Made by a program: the position numbers and the translations under genes | The notes under the pieces: model-generated | Database searches by the model: none | What the model saw: the letters and a program-made list of their open reading frames with translations, nothing else | Told to the model about the DNA's origin: nothing | Assembly: GCA_905236585.1 (NCBI GenBank) | Contig: CAJOQZ010000079.1 | Location: 1 to 7,444 of the forward strand | DNA length: 7,444 nt | DNA from: an uncultured Lachnospiraceae bacterium | Lineage (GTDB): Bacteria; Bacillota; Clostridia; Lachnospirales; Lachnospiraceae | Direction: 5' to 3' | Part shown: one piece after another, positions 1-5,182 of the stretch | How the letters are laid out: the number at the start of each line of letters is the position of its first letter | Numbering within the stretch: the first letter of the stretch is position 1

Positions 1-1
1 A

Positions 2-166
2 CGGCCGCTTTTGGAGGGGAAGAAGAACATTGCGGACATTGAAAAAATGATGGAGGAACGGCTGCCGTATTATCGGGCTGCCGCGGATATGACCGTATTA
101 TCGGAGCAGCAGACGACAAAAGAGGTTGCAGCACAAATCGCAAACCGACTGCATTTGATCTGGTGA
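2..166 (+). CDS. aroK: Shikimate kinase, C-terminal fragment (5' end outside window)
   Basis: Only the last 54 residues are present, in the frame starting at base 2 and ending at a TGA at 164-166. Shikimate kinase phosphorylates the 3-hydroxyl of shikimate with ATP in the cytoplasmic chorismate pathway. The fragment opens with Arg-Pro-Leu-Leu, the family's lid motif, whose arginine contacts ATP. About 18 residues later comes Glu-Arg-Leu-Pro-Tyr-Tyr, matching the R-x-P-x-Y motif whose arginine binds shikimate. The remaining helix (KEVAAQIANRL) matches the usual C-terminus. There is no terminator before the dehydrogenase 40 bases downstream, so the two may share a transcript. The assignment rests on the two motifs and their spacing. 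A fused or bifunctional upstream part cannot be excluded because it lies outside the window. Confidence 0.82.
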   Translation, partial: RPLLEGKKNIADIEKMMEERLPYYRAAADMTVLSEQQTTKEVAAQIANRLHLIW

Positions 167-206
167 AAAAAGGCGATAAAAATTACGAAAAAGGAGCGGA
201 GTGCAA

Positions 207-1379
207 ATGGAAAATTTCAGATTATATCAGCCGACCGAAGTCATTTTCGGCAAAGGAACGGAAGAACAGACGGGAGAAGCGGCGGCTCGTTACGGCAAAA
301 AGGCGCTGCTTGTCTACGGAAAAGGCAGCGTGGTAAAAAGCGGGCTGCTTGCACGGATAGAGGCGTCGCTTGAAAAAGCGGGAATGGAATATGCCGAGTA
401 CGGCGGCGCACAGCCGAATCCGACGCTTTCTCATGCCGTCAAGGGCGTAAAAGAAGCGGTGGCGTTCGGCGCGGACATCATCATCGGCATCGGCGGAGGC
501 AGCGCGATCGATACGGCAAAGGCAATCGCGCACGGAGCGGCGAATCCCGACAGCGATTTGTGGGAGATATGGACGAAGAAGGTGCCGCTTAACCGGTCGC
601 TTCCGGTCGGGGCGGTTTTAACGATACCTGCGGCGGGCAGCGAGATGAGCGATTCCGCAGTTTTGACGAATGAGGAACTCGGCAAGAAATCCGGAATCAA
701 TACGGATTTCAACCGTTGCCGTTTCGCAATCATGAATCCGCAGTTGGGGGCGACATTGCCGAAGTACCAGCTGGCGGCGGGCGTGACGGATATTATGATG
801 CATACGATGGAACGGTATTTTATTCCGGACAGTGACTGCGATATGACGGACGAGATAGCGGAAGGGCTGCTTCGGACGGTGATAAAAAACGGTGCGATCA
901 TTGTTGAAAATCCCGAAGATTACCACGCCATGAGCGAGATATTCTGGGCTTCAAGCCTGTCGCATAATAATTTGACCGAGTGCGGAAGAGGCAAAGATTT
1001 TTCGGTGCATAAGTTCGGGCATGCGCTTTCGGCGAGGTACGGCGTGACGCACGGGGCATCGCTTGCCGCTGTCTGGGGCGCGTGGGCTTTGGAACTTTAC
1101 ATGGAATGTCTGCCCCGGTTTGCTCGTTTCGCAAAAAACGTCTGGGGCGTGACAAAAGAGGATGACGCGGCGTGCGCAAAAGAGGGAATCGAGCGGACGG
1201 TTGCCTTTTTCAAACAGATCGGCATGCCGACGACGCTCGGCGATCTGGATGTCGGGATCACGGACGCCGACCTGCACGCTTTGTCGCTTGACGCTACGAT
1301 GCAGGATACGTTGAAATTGTCACGGATTCGCCCGCTTGACGCTGCGGCGGTGGAGAAAATCTACCGGCGGGCGATGTAG
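207..1379 (+). CDS. Iron-containing (group III) alcohol dehydrogenase, YqhD/BdhA-like
   Basis: This 390-residue protein probably reduces aldehydes to alcohols (butanol-dehydrogenase type) with NAD(P)H and a divalent metal, in the cytoplasm. Counted from ATG 207, the nucleotide-binding Gly-Gly-Gly-Ser is at 96-99. The metal ligands are Asp195, His199, His268 and His282. Their spacing (4, 69, 14) is the same as in E. coli YqhD, as I remember that protein. A Tyr-Gly-Lys-Gly-Ser stretch near residue 37 fits the cofactor-binding N-terminal Rossmann-like half. Length is normal for the family (about 385-390). An AAGGAG lies at 191-196. It is 10 bases before ATG 207 but only 4 before an in-frame GTG at 201. 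ATG 207 is preferred because relatives begin with Met-Glu-Asn-Phe, but GTG 201 remains possible. Exact substrate and NADH/NADPH preference cannot be read from the sequence. Confidence 0.93.
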   Translation: MENFRLYQPTEVIFGKGTEEQTGEAAARYGKKALLVYGKGSVVKSGLLARIEASLEKAGMEYAEYGGAQPNPTLSHAVKGVKEAVAFGADIIIGIGGGSAIDTAKAIAHGAANPDSDLWEIWTKKVPLNRSLPVGAVLTIPAAGSEMSDSAVLTNEELGKKSGINTDFNRCRFAIMNPQLGATLPKYQLAAGVTDIMMHTMERYFIPDSDCDMTDEIAEGLLRTVIKNGAIIVENPEDYHAMSEIFWASSLSHNNLTECGRGKDFSVHKFGHALSARYGVTHGASLAAVWGAWALELYMECLPRFARFAKNVWGVTKEDDAACAKEGIERTVAFFKQIGMPTTLGDLDVGITDADLHALSLDATMQDTLKLSRIRPLDAAAVEKIYRRAM

Positions 1380-1394
1380 TCCTCCAACTCATTA

Positions 1395-1423
1395 TTGACA
1401 CATCCCTCGAAAAAAGGTACAAT
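1395..1423 (+). promoter_or_regulatory. Promoter of tRNA-Arg
   Basis: A perfect -35 TTGACA (1395-1400) and a -10 TACAAT (1418-1423, one mismatch) are separated by exactly 17 bases. Transcription would start near 1430, about five bases before the mature tRNA 5' end. It begins only 15 bases after the dehydrogenase stop codon. Confidence 0.85.
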
Positions 1424-1434
1424 ACATTTTGTTT

Positions 1435-1508
1435 GTGGGCGTAGCGTAGCTGGATAACGCATCAGACTCCGACTCTGAAGACCGCTGGTTCGAATCCAGT
1501 CGTCCACA
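1435..1508 (+). tRNA. tRNA-Arg (anticodon CCG)
   Basis: The 74-base cloverleaf has a 7-bp acceptor stem (GTGGGCG with CGTCCAC, one G-U pair), an anticodon stem TCAGA/TCTGA and a seven-base loop CTCCGAC giving anticodon CCG. The T arm is GCTGG-TTCGAAT-CCAGT, with A as the discriminator base. It reads CGG arginine codons. The 3' CCA is not encoded and must be added after transcription. It has its own promoter and terminator. No copy of its 3' end was found elsewhere in the window, so there is no sign here of an element integrated in it. Confidence 0.95.
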
Positions 1509-1517
1509 TATGATGAA

Positions 1518-1559
1518 AAGAACCGCTCCCGGTTTTGACCTGTAGGGGCGGTTCTTTTT
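1518..1559 (+). terminator. Intrinsic terminator of tRNA-Arg, probably bidirectional
   Basis: A 12-bp stem (1518-1529 with 1545-1556, one G-U pair) closes a 15-base loop and runs into five T residues. On the minus strand the same stem ends in TTCTTTTC, so it may also stop transcripts from the leftward GG-leader peptide gene at 1616. The dehydrogenase has no terminator of its own, so read-through from it would end here too. Confidence 0.88.
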
Positions 1560-1615
1560 GTTGTAAGTTTTTGGCAGCGGCGCCTTTTTCGTCTTATTGG
1601 TTAGAGAGTGCTTTT

Positions 1616-1852
1616 TTAGGATAATTCTCTTCTCAAAAAATCTGCCGCAGTACCCTGAAATCCGCTGCGTCTCCATTTGTCAAAAAGTTCTTCTGACTGA
1701 TGGGAAGTATATCCAACTGACGCATAAGCAGGGTTGTTCCACGCTACGTCAAATTCCCTCTGTTTTACTGCGGTAACATCTGCGGAATCAATGCCAGCCC
1801 CGCCGCTAACGTTCATAAGTTCGTCGTCCAATAATTCCCTTTTTCCATTCAT
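1616..1852 (-). CDS. Small peptide with double-glycine (bacteriocin-type) leader
   Basis: The predicted 78-residue product starts at ATG 1852 and opens with MNGKRELLDDELMNVSGG. That is a classic GG leader: hydrophobic positions spaced like Leu-x-x-x-x-Leu-x-x-Val, with Ser-Gly-Gly at residues 16-18. Known leaders of this kind are cut after the second Gly by C39-type peptidase/ABC exporters, which would release a 60-residue core. The core is charged and cysteine-free, with two tryptophans and a basic C-terminus (RRELS). It has no pediocin YGNGV motif and no obvious modification residues. A longer in-frame start at 1939 exists but has no ribosome site and would bury the leader. ATG 1852 has only a weak GAGG about 10 bases upstream. 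No exporter, immunity or modification gene is visible nearby. It could be a bacteriocin, a signalling peptide or a secreted protein of unknown role. Confidence 0.68.
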   Translation of the reverse strand: MNGKRELLDDELMNVSGGAGIDSADVTAVKQREFDVAWNNPAYASVGYTSHQSEELFDKWRRSGFQGTAADFLRRELS

Positions 1853-1907
1853 GTTTTTACAGCCTCGCTTTCTAAATGTAGATGTTTCAAAACAAGTACC
1901 GGTTTCA

Positions 1908-1936
1908 ATGTTACTACATCTATTGATACGCTTCAA
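1908..1936 (-). promoter_or_regulatory. Candidate promoter of the GG-leader peptide
   Basis: Read on the minus strand, TTGAAG (1936-1931) and TAACAT (1913-1908) lie 17 bases apart, each matching consensus at four of six positions. The site sits just past the regulator's terminator, which makes a separate promoter for the peptide plausible. Both boxes are weak. Confidence 0.38.
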
Positions 1937-1941
1937 CATAC

Positions 1942-1974
1942 AAAAAGGCTAAAAATTATTTTGTTTTTTATGCC
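1942..1974 (-). terminator. Intrinsic terminator of the small XRE regulator
   Basis: On the minus strand, GGC (1974-1972), a one-base bulge and TAAAAA (1970-1965) pair with TTTTTA (1955-1950) and GCC (1949-1947) across a nine-base loop. Five U residues (1946-1942) follow. It begins four bases after the regulator's stop codon and so separates that gene from the peptide gene. Confidence 0.62.
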
Positions 1975-1977
1975 GCT

Positions 1978-2199
1978 TTATTCTGTCGGCGGAACAAATT
2001 CCAAAATATCCGATATTTCACAATGCAAAACAGTACACATTCGTCCAAGAACCGCTCGGTCTAAAAGCGCAATATCTCCACGAAGGTACTTGTTTAGTTG
2101 CGTGCGCTGCATTTCGGCTTTTTGAGAAAATTTATTTTTGCTCAAACCGCTTTTTTCCAGTTGCTTATCTATGTTGATTCTGATTGTTCCAAACTCCAT
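1978..2199 (-). CDS. Small Cro/C1-type (XRE) helix-turn-helix regulator
   Basis: The 73-residue protein is essentially a single lambda-repressor-like DNA-binding domain. Residues 18-41 (beginning LSKNKFSQKAEMQRTQLNKY) form the helix-turn-helix, and the C-terminal part (LGRMCTVLHCEISDILEF) is the usual last two helices of the Cro/C1 fold. The ATG at 2199 is preceded by AGAGG with a 7-base spacing. There is no effector domain. Its upstream region is a divergent promoter with a perfect 20-bp palindrome, so autoregulation and control of the rightward zinc-ribbon gene are likely. The GG-leader peptide follows downstream on the same strand but is separated by a terminator. It may be a peptide-operon or small-element regulator; its ligand is unknown. 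Confidence 0.85.
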   Translation of the reverse strand: MEFGTIRINIDKQLEKSGLSKNKFSQKAEMQRTQLNKYLRGDIALLDRAVLGRMCTVLHCEISDILEFVPPTE

Positions 2200-2241
2200 A
2201 AGAAAACCTCTTTTATCAGAGTATAAAATGCGGCAGAGTAA

Positions 2242-2270
2242 AAAATAAGATGCAATTATTCTTGTGTAAA
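2242..2270 (-). promoter_or_regulatory. Promoter of the small XRE regulator
   Basis: On the minus strand, a -35 TTTACA (2270-2265) and a -10 TATTTT (2247-2242) are 17 bases apart. The -35 box lies inside the 20-bp palindrome, so a protein bound there would block this promoter. Confidence 0.6.
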
Positions 2271-2281
2271 TAATTACACAA
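2262..2281. promoter_or_regulatory. Operator: perfect 20-bp palindrome
   Basis: TTGTGTAA and TTACACAA are exact inverted 8-mers around ATAA. The site covers the -35 box of the leftward XRE promoter and the -35 and spacer of the rightward promoter. That is the geometry expected for a dimeric Cro/C1 repressor controlling both directions. Further GTGTAAA copies occur at 2301-2307 and 2364-2370. Confidence 0.65.
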
Positions 2282-2290
2282 TGCTATAAT
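2262..2290 (+). promoter_or_regulatory. Rightward promoter for the zinc-ribbon gene
   Basis: A perfect TATAAT (2285-2290) preceded by TGC forms an extended -10, 17 bases after a weak -35 TTGTGT (2262-2267). Transcription from here would leave a leader of about 130 bases. A second perfect TATAAT lies at 2349-2354 without a recognisable -35, and could be an alternative or activator-dependent start. Confidence 0.58.
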
Positions 2291-2426
2291 TTTTATGTTC
2301 GTGTAAAAAAGTAGACTCTGAGTCGACGATTTTGTGAATGATATTTACTATAATGAATCAAGAGTGTAAAGCATCATTTGCTATATACACGAAAAAGTAG
2401 GTCCGTAAAGCAAAGGAGGAGTTTGT

Positions 2427-3026
2427 ATGCAAACAAAGAAGTGTAAATACTGTATGACCGAGATACCGAAAGCAGCGAAAGTATGTCCTCAATGCGGAAG
2501 AAAGCAGGGTGGGATTCTAAAGTGGATCATCATTGTGGTTGTAGTAATAATAATTCTCGGAGCGATTGCCGGAGGCGGCGGAAATGACGAAAAAACTGCT
2601 TCTTCTGAAAGCGCTACCAGTGAATCAACGTCATCTGTTGACACAACTAATTCAAAATCGTCGGACGATGATGTTGCTTCCGAAGAAGAACGGGAGCAGG
2701 AGATTACATATACGGAATACGATGTATCTGAACTGATGGACGACTTGGAAGCCAATGCTCTTTCAGCAAGCGAGAAGTATAAAGGTCAATATGTAGAAAT
2801 AACCGGGCGCCTATCTAATATTGATGCGCAGGGGAGTTATATCGACATTGTAGATTCAAATGATCAGTTTGCCTTTATTGGCGTGCAGTGCTACATTAAG
2901 ACGGATGATGTCAGGGAGATGATTAAAACTTTATCCAAAGATTCGACGATTACCGTTAAAGGCAAAATCACTGATGTTGGTGAAGTCTTTGGTTATTCTC
3001 TGAACATTGAGGAGATTATTCCGTAG
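2427..3026 (+). CDS. Zinc-ribbon, single-pass membrane protein with OB-fold (tRNA_anti-like) domain
   Basis: The 199-residue protein has three parts. An N-terminal zinc ribbon carries Cys6, Cys9, Cys20 and Cys23 (two CxxC knuckles). One membrane helix spans about residues 30-49. A low-complexity Ser/Thr/Asp/Glu linker (52-92) leads to a C-terminal domain (97-199) with the beta-rich pattern of PF12869, the tRNA_anti-like OB fold (YVEITGRLSNID, TITVKGKITDV). The ribbon probably faces the cytoplasm and the OB domain the outside. OB folds of this family are usually of unknown ligand, and tRNA binding should not be assumed. AAAGGAGG at 2412-2419 is 7 bases before the ATG, an excellent ribosome site. 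It is transcribed divergently from the XRE regulator through a shared operator. The Ser/Thr linker could be a phosphorylation target of the nearby kinase, but that is a guess. Confidence 0.82.
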   Translation: MQTKKCKYCMTEIPKAAKVCPQCGRKQGGILKWIIIVVVVIIILGAIAGGGGNDEKTASSESATSESTSSVDTTNSKSSDDDVASEEEREQEITYTEYDVSELMDDLEANALSASEKYKGQYVEITGRLSNIDAQGSYIDIVDSNDQFAFIGVQCYIKTDDVREMIKTLSKDSTITVKGKITDVGEVFGYSLNIEEIIP

Positions 3027-3058
3027 GAATTATATTGTGACAGCATGAAAAATATGAT

Positions 3059-3098
3059 AAAAATATGATAGTTCATGATTGAGGACTATCATATTTTT
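3059..3098 (+). terminator. Hairpin terminator after the zinc-ribbon gene
   Basis: A perfect 14-bp stem (AAAAATATGATAGT with its complement) surrounds a 12-base loop (3073-3084) and ends in TTTTT. The A-rich left arm makes it symmetrical. The 11-mer AAAAATATGAT is also directly repeated at 3048-3058. The stem is AT-rich, so termination may be partial, letting some transcripts reach the HTH gene. Confidence 0.72.
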
Positions 3099-3125
3099 GC
3101 AGTTTGAAAATTGGAAGTCAGACCA

Positions 3126-3545
3126 TTGAAAAAATCCACCGAAGAACTTCTAAAACTGATGAAGGAATCCGATAATATCGGCGACTATCTCGACGCAAGC
3201 GCGGGGGACATGATAGAGATGCGTCTGCCGGAAGTCCTTGCCGATCTGATCGAAAAAAGCGGCAGGAAACCGGCGGAGGTATTCCGGCGCGGTGCAATAG
3301 AAAAATCCTATGGCTATGCGATTCTCTCCGGCAAGCGGTCGCCGGAACGTGACAAACTCATTGCCTTGATGTTCGGGCTGGCACTTGAGCCGGATGAGGC
3401 GCAGAAGGTTCTGCGGTCCACAGGATATCCACCGTTATATCCGAAGATTACACGGGATGCGGTCATTCTGTTTTGTATGGAAAAAGGTATGGAACTTAGC
3501 GACTGCAACGAGGTGCTTTTTGACATGGGTCTGAAATTGCTGTAA
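3126..3545 (+). CDS. Helix-turn-helix (XRE-like) protein often paired with Ser/Thr kinase genes
   Basis: The 139-residue protein has an acidic N-terminal helix (STEELLKLMKESDNIGDYL), a Cro/C1-like DNA-binding core at about 36-95 (VLADLIEKSGRKPAEVFRRG, then SYGYAILSGKRSPERDKLIALMFGLAL), and a C-terminal helical part (DAVILFCMEKGMELSDCNEVLFDMGLKLL). From memory of the family, Clostridia often encode such a protein beside a Hanks-type kinase, with the same Y-G-Y-x-I-x-SGK and PLYP-x-x-RDA landmarks. The start is probably TTG 3126: GGAAG (3113-3117) lies 8 bases upstream and family members begin with a Lys-rich segment. An alternative TTG at 3111 has no ribosome site. Here the gene converges on the kinase rather than preceding it. 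Whether it binds DNA or acts as a kinase partner is unknown. Confidence 0.75.
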   Translation: MKKSTEELLKLMKESDNIGDYLDASAGDMIEMRLPEVLADLIEKSGRKPAEVFRRGAIEKSYGYAILSGKRSPERDKLIALMFGLALEPDEAQKVLRSTGYPPLYPKITRDAVILFCMEKGMELSDCNEVLFDMGLKLL

Positions 3546-3560
3546 AAATGCTTCATACTT

Positions 3561-3596
3561 CGGTTGTCCCTTTGCCCGGGGGACGACCGTTTTTTT
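3561..3596 (+). terminator. Intrinsic terminator of the HTH gene
   Basis: CGGTTGTCCC (3561-3570) pairs with GGGACGACCG (3580-3589, one G-U) and is followed by seven T residues. It lies between two converging genes. On the minus strand there is no adjacent U-run, so it mainly serves the rightward gene. Confidence 0.85.
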
Positions 3597-3603
3597 GGGC
3601 AAA

Positions 3604-4671
3604 TCATCCGGTAGGAAATTTTGTCGATACGCCGACGTACATTTCCATTCCCACATACAATATGGCGGTCGCAATGATAATGCGAATGATGATGCGCAAA
3701 GGTTTTGGCAGATATCCAAGGAAAAAGCGGCTGTCCCAGTACAGATAGTTGCCGTAGAGCAAGGGAACGAAAACGAATACCATGACGGCGGAAACGATTT
3801 CGCGGAGTGCGTAATAGCGGATATGCAGCAGCGCGTCCGAGCAGTATACCAAAAGACAAAAGCCGCAAGCGGCATATATGACTCCGGCAATAGTTCTTTT
3901 ATATAATGCGCTGCTTCGAAACCCCGGAAACTGCCAAGGGTCGTTGCGCGGTTCGATGATCTGATGGTAAATGGCGCGGTGCATTTCTTTTGCGGATACG
4001 AATCGTGCGGAAGGGTCGAGAGAGGTCGCTTTTGCAATGATCGCCGCAATCTTCTTGTTTTCACAAACAATTTCATTCGGGAAATGCCCTGTGAGCATTA
4101 CATTAAGCAGCACGCCCGCGGAATAGATGTCCGCCCGGCTGTCCGTTTGACGAAAGCCGAATTGCTCCGGTGCGGCGTAGCCTTGCGTGCCTAATATTTC
4201 AGTATCCTGGGATTTGTTCGGGGACTGGGTACGGGCGATGCCGAAATCGAGCAGTTTTATCACGCCGTCCGAAGAAATCAGGATATTCTGCGGCGTAATA
4301 TCCCTGTGGATGATTCCGACGGCGTGCAACGCGGCAAGTCCGTCGAGTACCTGCAAAATCAGTTCAACGGCTTCTTTTTCACCGAGCGTGCCTTTTTCGG
4401 CAAGAAATGTGTTCAGGGATGTGCCGCTGATGTAGGGTTCGACAAGGAAAAAGCGACCGTCAGACCGGTAAGCGTGGTCTAATGGGATCAGGTGGGCGTT
4501 TGTGATGGAGTGGCGATGCTTGGATGTTTCGAACGCCCATTCCGGCACTTCTTTTCGCACAAAAAGTACACCCGCCTGGCTTCGAAGAAGAAATGTCCGG
4601 TGGTCTTCCTTTTCGTCGAGGGCACATAGAACCTCGTATTGTGCCTGTTCAAACTCATTCAAAATATCCAT
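3604..4671 (-). CDS. Membrane-anchored Hanks-type Ser/Thr protein kinase
   Basis: From ATG 4671 the protein is 355 residues. The kinase domain covers about residues 5-240: catalytic-lysine candidate Lys40 (LFVRKEV), HRDITPQN with Asp124 and Asn129, DFG at 142-144, APE at 167-169, and Asp181 in DIYSAG. The glycine-rich P-loop is not recognisable, and the N-lobe and C-helix region look short. Three hydrophobic helices follow at about 261-279, 289-310 and 326-346, placing the kinase domain in the cytoplasm. There is no PASTA domain, so it is not a PrkC/StkP cell-wall kinase. The start is uncertain: ATG 4683 is in frame, and neither start has a good ribosome site; ATG 4671 has only GAGAA upstream. 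Catalytic residues are intact, so activity is plausible despite the odd N-lobe. Its neighbours suggest an envelope signalling role. Confidence 0.86.
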   Translation of the reverse strand: MDILNEFEQAQYEVLCALDEKEDHRTFLLRSQAGVLFVRKEVPEWAFETSKHRHSITNAHLIPLDHAYRSDGRFFLVEPYISGTSLNTFLAEKGTLGEKEAVELILQVLDGLAALHAVGIIHRDITPQNILISSDGVIKLLDFGIARTQSPNKSQDTEILGTQGYAAPEQFGFRQTDSRADIYSAGVLLNVMLTGHFPNEIVCENKKIAAIIAKATSLDPSARFVSAKEMHRAIYHQIIEPRNDPWQFPGFRSSALYKRTIAGVIYAACGFCLLVYCSDALLHIRYYALREIVSAVMVFVFVPLLYGNYLYWDSRFFLGYLPKPLRIIIRIIIATAILYVGMEMYVGVSTKFPTG

Positions 4672-4713
4672 GATAGTTCTCATTATAAAAAGAAAGCAGC
4701 CGTAGAAGGAAGT

Positions 4714-4726
4714 GTGCAAAATGCAC
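4714..4726. promoter_or_regulatory. Palindrome at the kinase promoter (TGTGCA half-sites)
   Basis: GTGCA-AAA-TGCAC is a perfect inverted repeat. A third TGTGCA half-site lies at 4746-4751. The palindrome falls at the predicted kinase transcription start, a position suited to a repressor. Confidence 0.4.
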
Positions 4727-4730
4727 AAAA

Positions 4731-4760
4731 ATTAAAATAAGAAATTGTGCATATTGTAAA
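4731..4760 (-). promoter_or_regulatory. Candidate promoter of the kinase gene
   Basis: On the minus strand, TTTACA (4760-4755) and TTTAAT (4736-4731), each one mismatch from consensus, are 18 bases apart. Transcription would start near 4725 and give a leader of about 54 bases. A TATAAT at 4687-4682 lacks a -35 partner and is less likely. Confidence 0.5.
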
Positions 4761-4808
4761 CTTTTCCTCTTTTCTTTCGAACGAAAATAAATAAAATACA
4801 TACTCAAT

Positions 4809-4833
4809 AACGAAACAGTTTTTCGGTTTCGTT
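4809..4833 (+). other. Inverted repeat upstream of the 31-residue ORF
   Basis: AACGAAAC and GTTTCGTT are exact 8-base complements around a nine-base spacer. No T-run follows. It could be an operator or a leader hairpin 36 bases before the small ORF. The motif ACGAAA recurs nearby at about 4782 and 4851. Confidence 0.4.
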
Positions 4834-4869
4834 ATAAAGTCCCTATCGTTACGAAAGGAGATGTTTATT

Positions 4870-4965
4870 ATGATTAAGATGATTAAAAAGTTTTTCAACG
4901 ATATTGACGAGTATGTATCCCGTTGCCGGGAATTGAAACTGACGCCGTTCCAGACAACAGTTTAA
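4870..4965 (+). CDS. Small protein of 31 residues, unknown function
   Basis: ATG 4870 has AAAGGAG 9 bases upstream, one of the best ribosome sites in the window. The product begins MIKMIKKFFNDIDEYVSRCR and ends with ELKLTPFQTTV. It reads as a basic-then-acidic amphipathic helix (residues 1-22) with a short tail and one cysteine. There is no signal peptide or membrane helix of convincing length. It is divergent from the kinase across about 190 bases and followed by two hairpins. I do not recognise the family. The good ribosome site and protein-like composition favour a real gene, but its small size leaves doubt. Confidence 0.52.
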   Translation: MIKMIKKFFNDIDEYVSRCRELKLTPFQTTV

Positions 4966-4998
4966 TGAAAAAACCTAATCCTATAATGAAAATGTGAA

Positions 4999-5053
4999 GC
5001 CGTATTTTTTGGCAAAATCGGCAAAAGACAGGCATCCGCGAGGGTGCCTGTTT
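4999..5053 (+). other. Two adjacent hairpins after the small ORF; the second a possible weak terminator
   Basis: Hairpin one: GCCG plus ATTTT (4999-5008, bulged T) pairs with AAAAT plus CGGC (5014-5022). Hairpin two: ACAGGCATCC (5028-5037) pairs with GGGTGCCTGT (5042-5051, one G-U) around a GCGA tetraloop of the stable GNRA class. Only three T residues are contiguous after it, so termination would be weak. The following 90 bases (about 5054-5146) hold no gene or structure that I can support. Confidence 0.5.
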
Positions 5054-5146
5054 CGTTGCCGCGGTAGAGAAAGATGCTTGAAAATTATGATAAGTCGTGA
5101 ATTTTGTTTTTATTATGTAACATTTTTGCAGAGATAGAAAAAATAC

Positions 5147-5175
5147 TTGAAATATTTTGTGGTTGATAGTATTAT
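5147..5175 (+). promoter_or_regulatory. Promoter of the unassigned small RNA
   Basis: TTGAAA (5147-5152) and TATTAT (5170-5175) are exactly 17 bases apart, with four and five of six consensus matches. An overlapping perfect TATAAT at 5173-5178 would need a 20-base spacer. The start site would be near 5183. Confidence 0.65.
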
Positions 5176-5182
5176 AATAAAC

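Noticed and set aside
1435..1508. tRNA-Arg as an integration site for the accessory block
   Set aside because: No second copy of the tRNA 3' end and no integrase gene are present in the window. GGTTCGCTGG at 7160 is not a match.
1392..1676. Minus-strand 94-residue ORF containing GRLDSNQRSSESESDALSSYATPT
   Set aside because: It lies antisense to the tRNA-Arg gene. This residue string is a well-known artefact of translating the reverse complement of a tRNA.
3314..4076. Long minus-strand ORFs of 184 and 213 residues
   Set aside because: They overlap the HTH gene and kinase in other frames. Their products are low-quality (Arg/Ser/Phe-rich), while the kinase frame carries clear motifs.
4682..4687. 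TATAAT on the minus strand directly before the kinase start
   Set aside because: There is no -35 partner at 16-18 bases, and the transcript would be almost leaderless. The TTTACA/TTTAAT pair upstream fits better.
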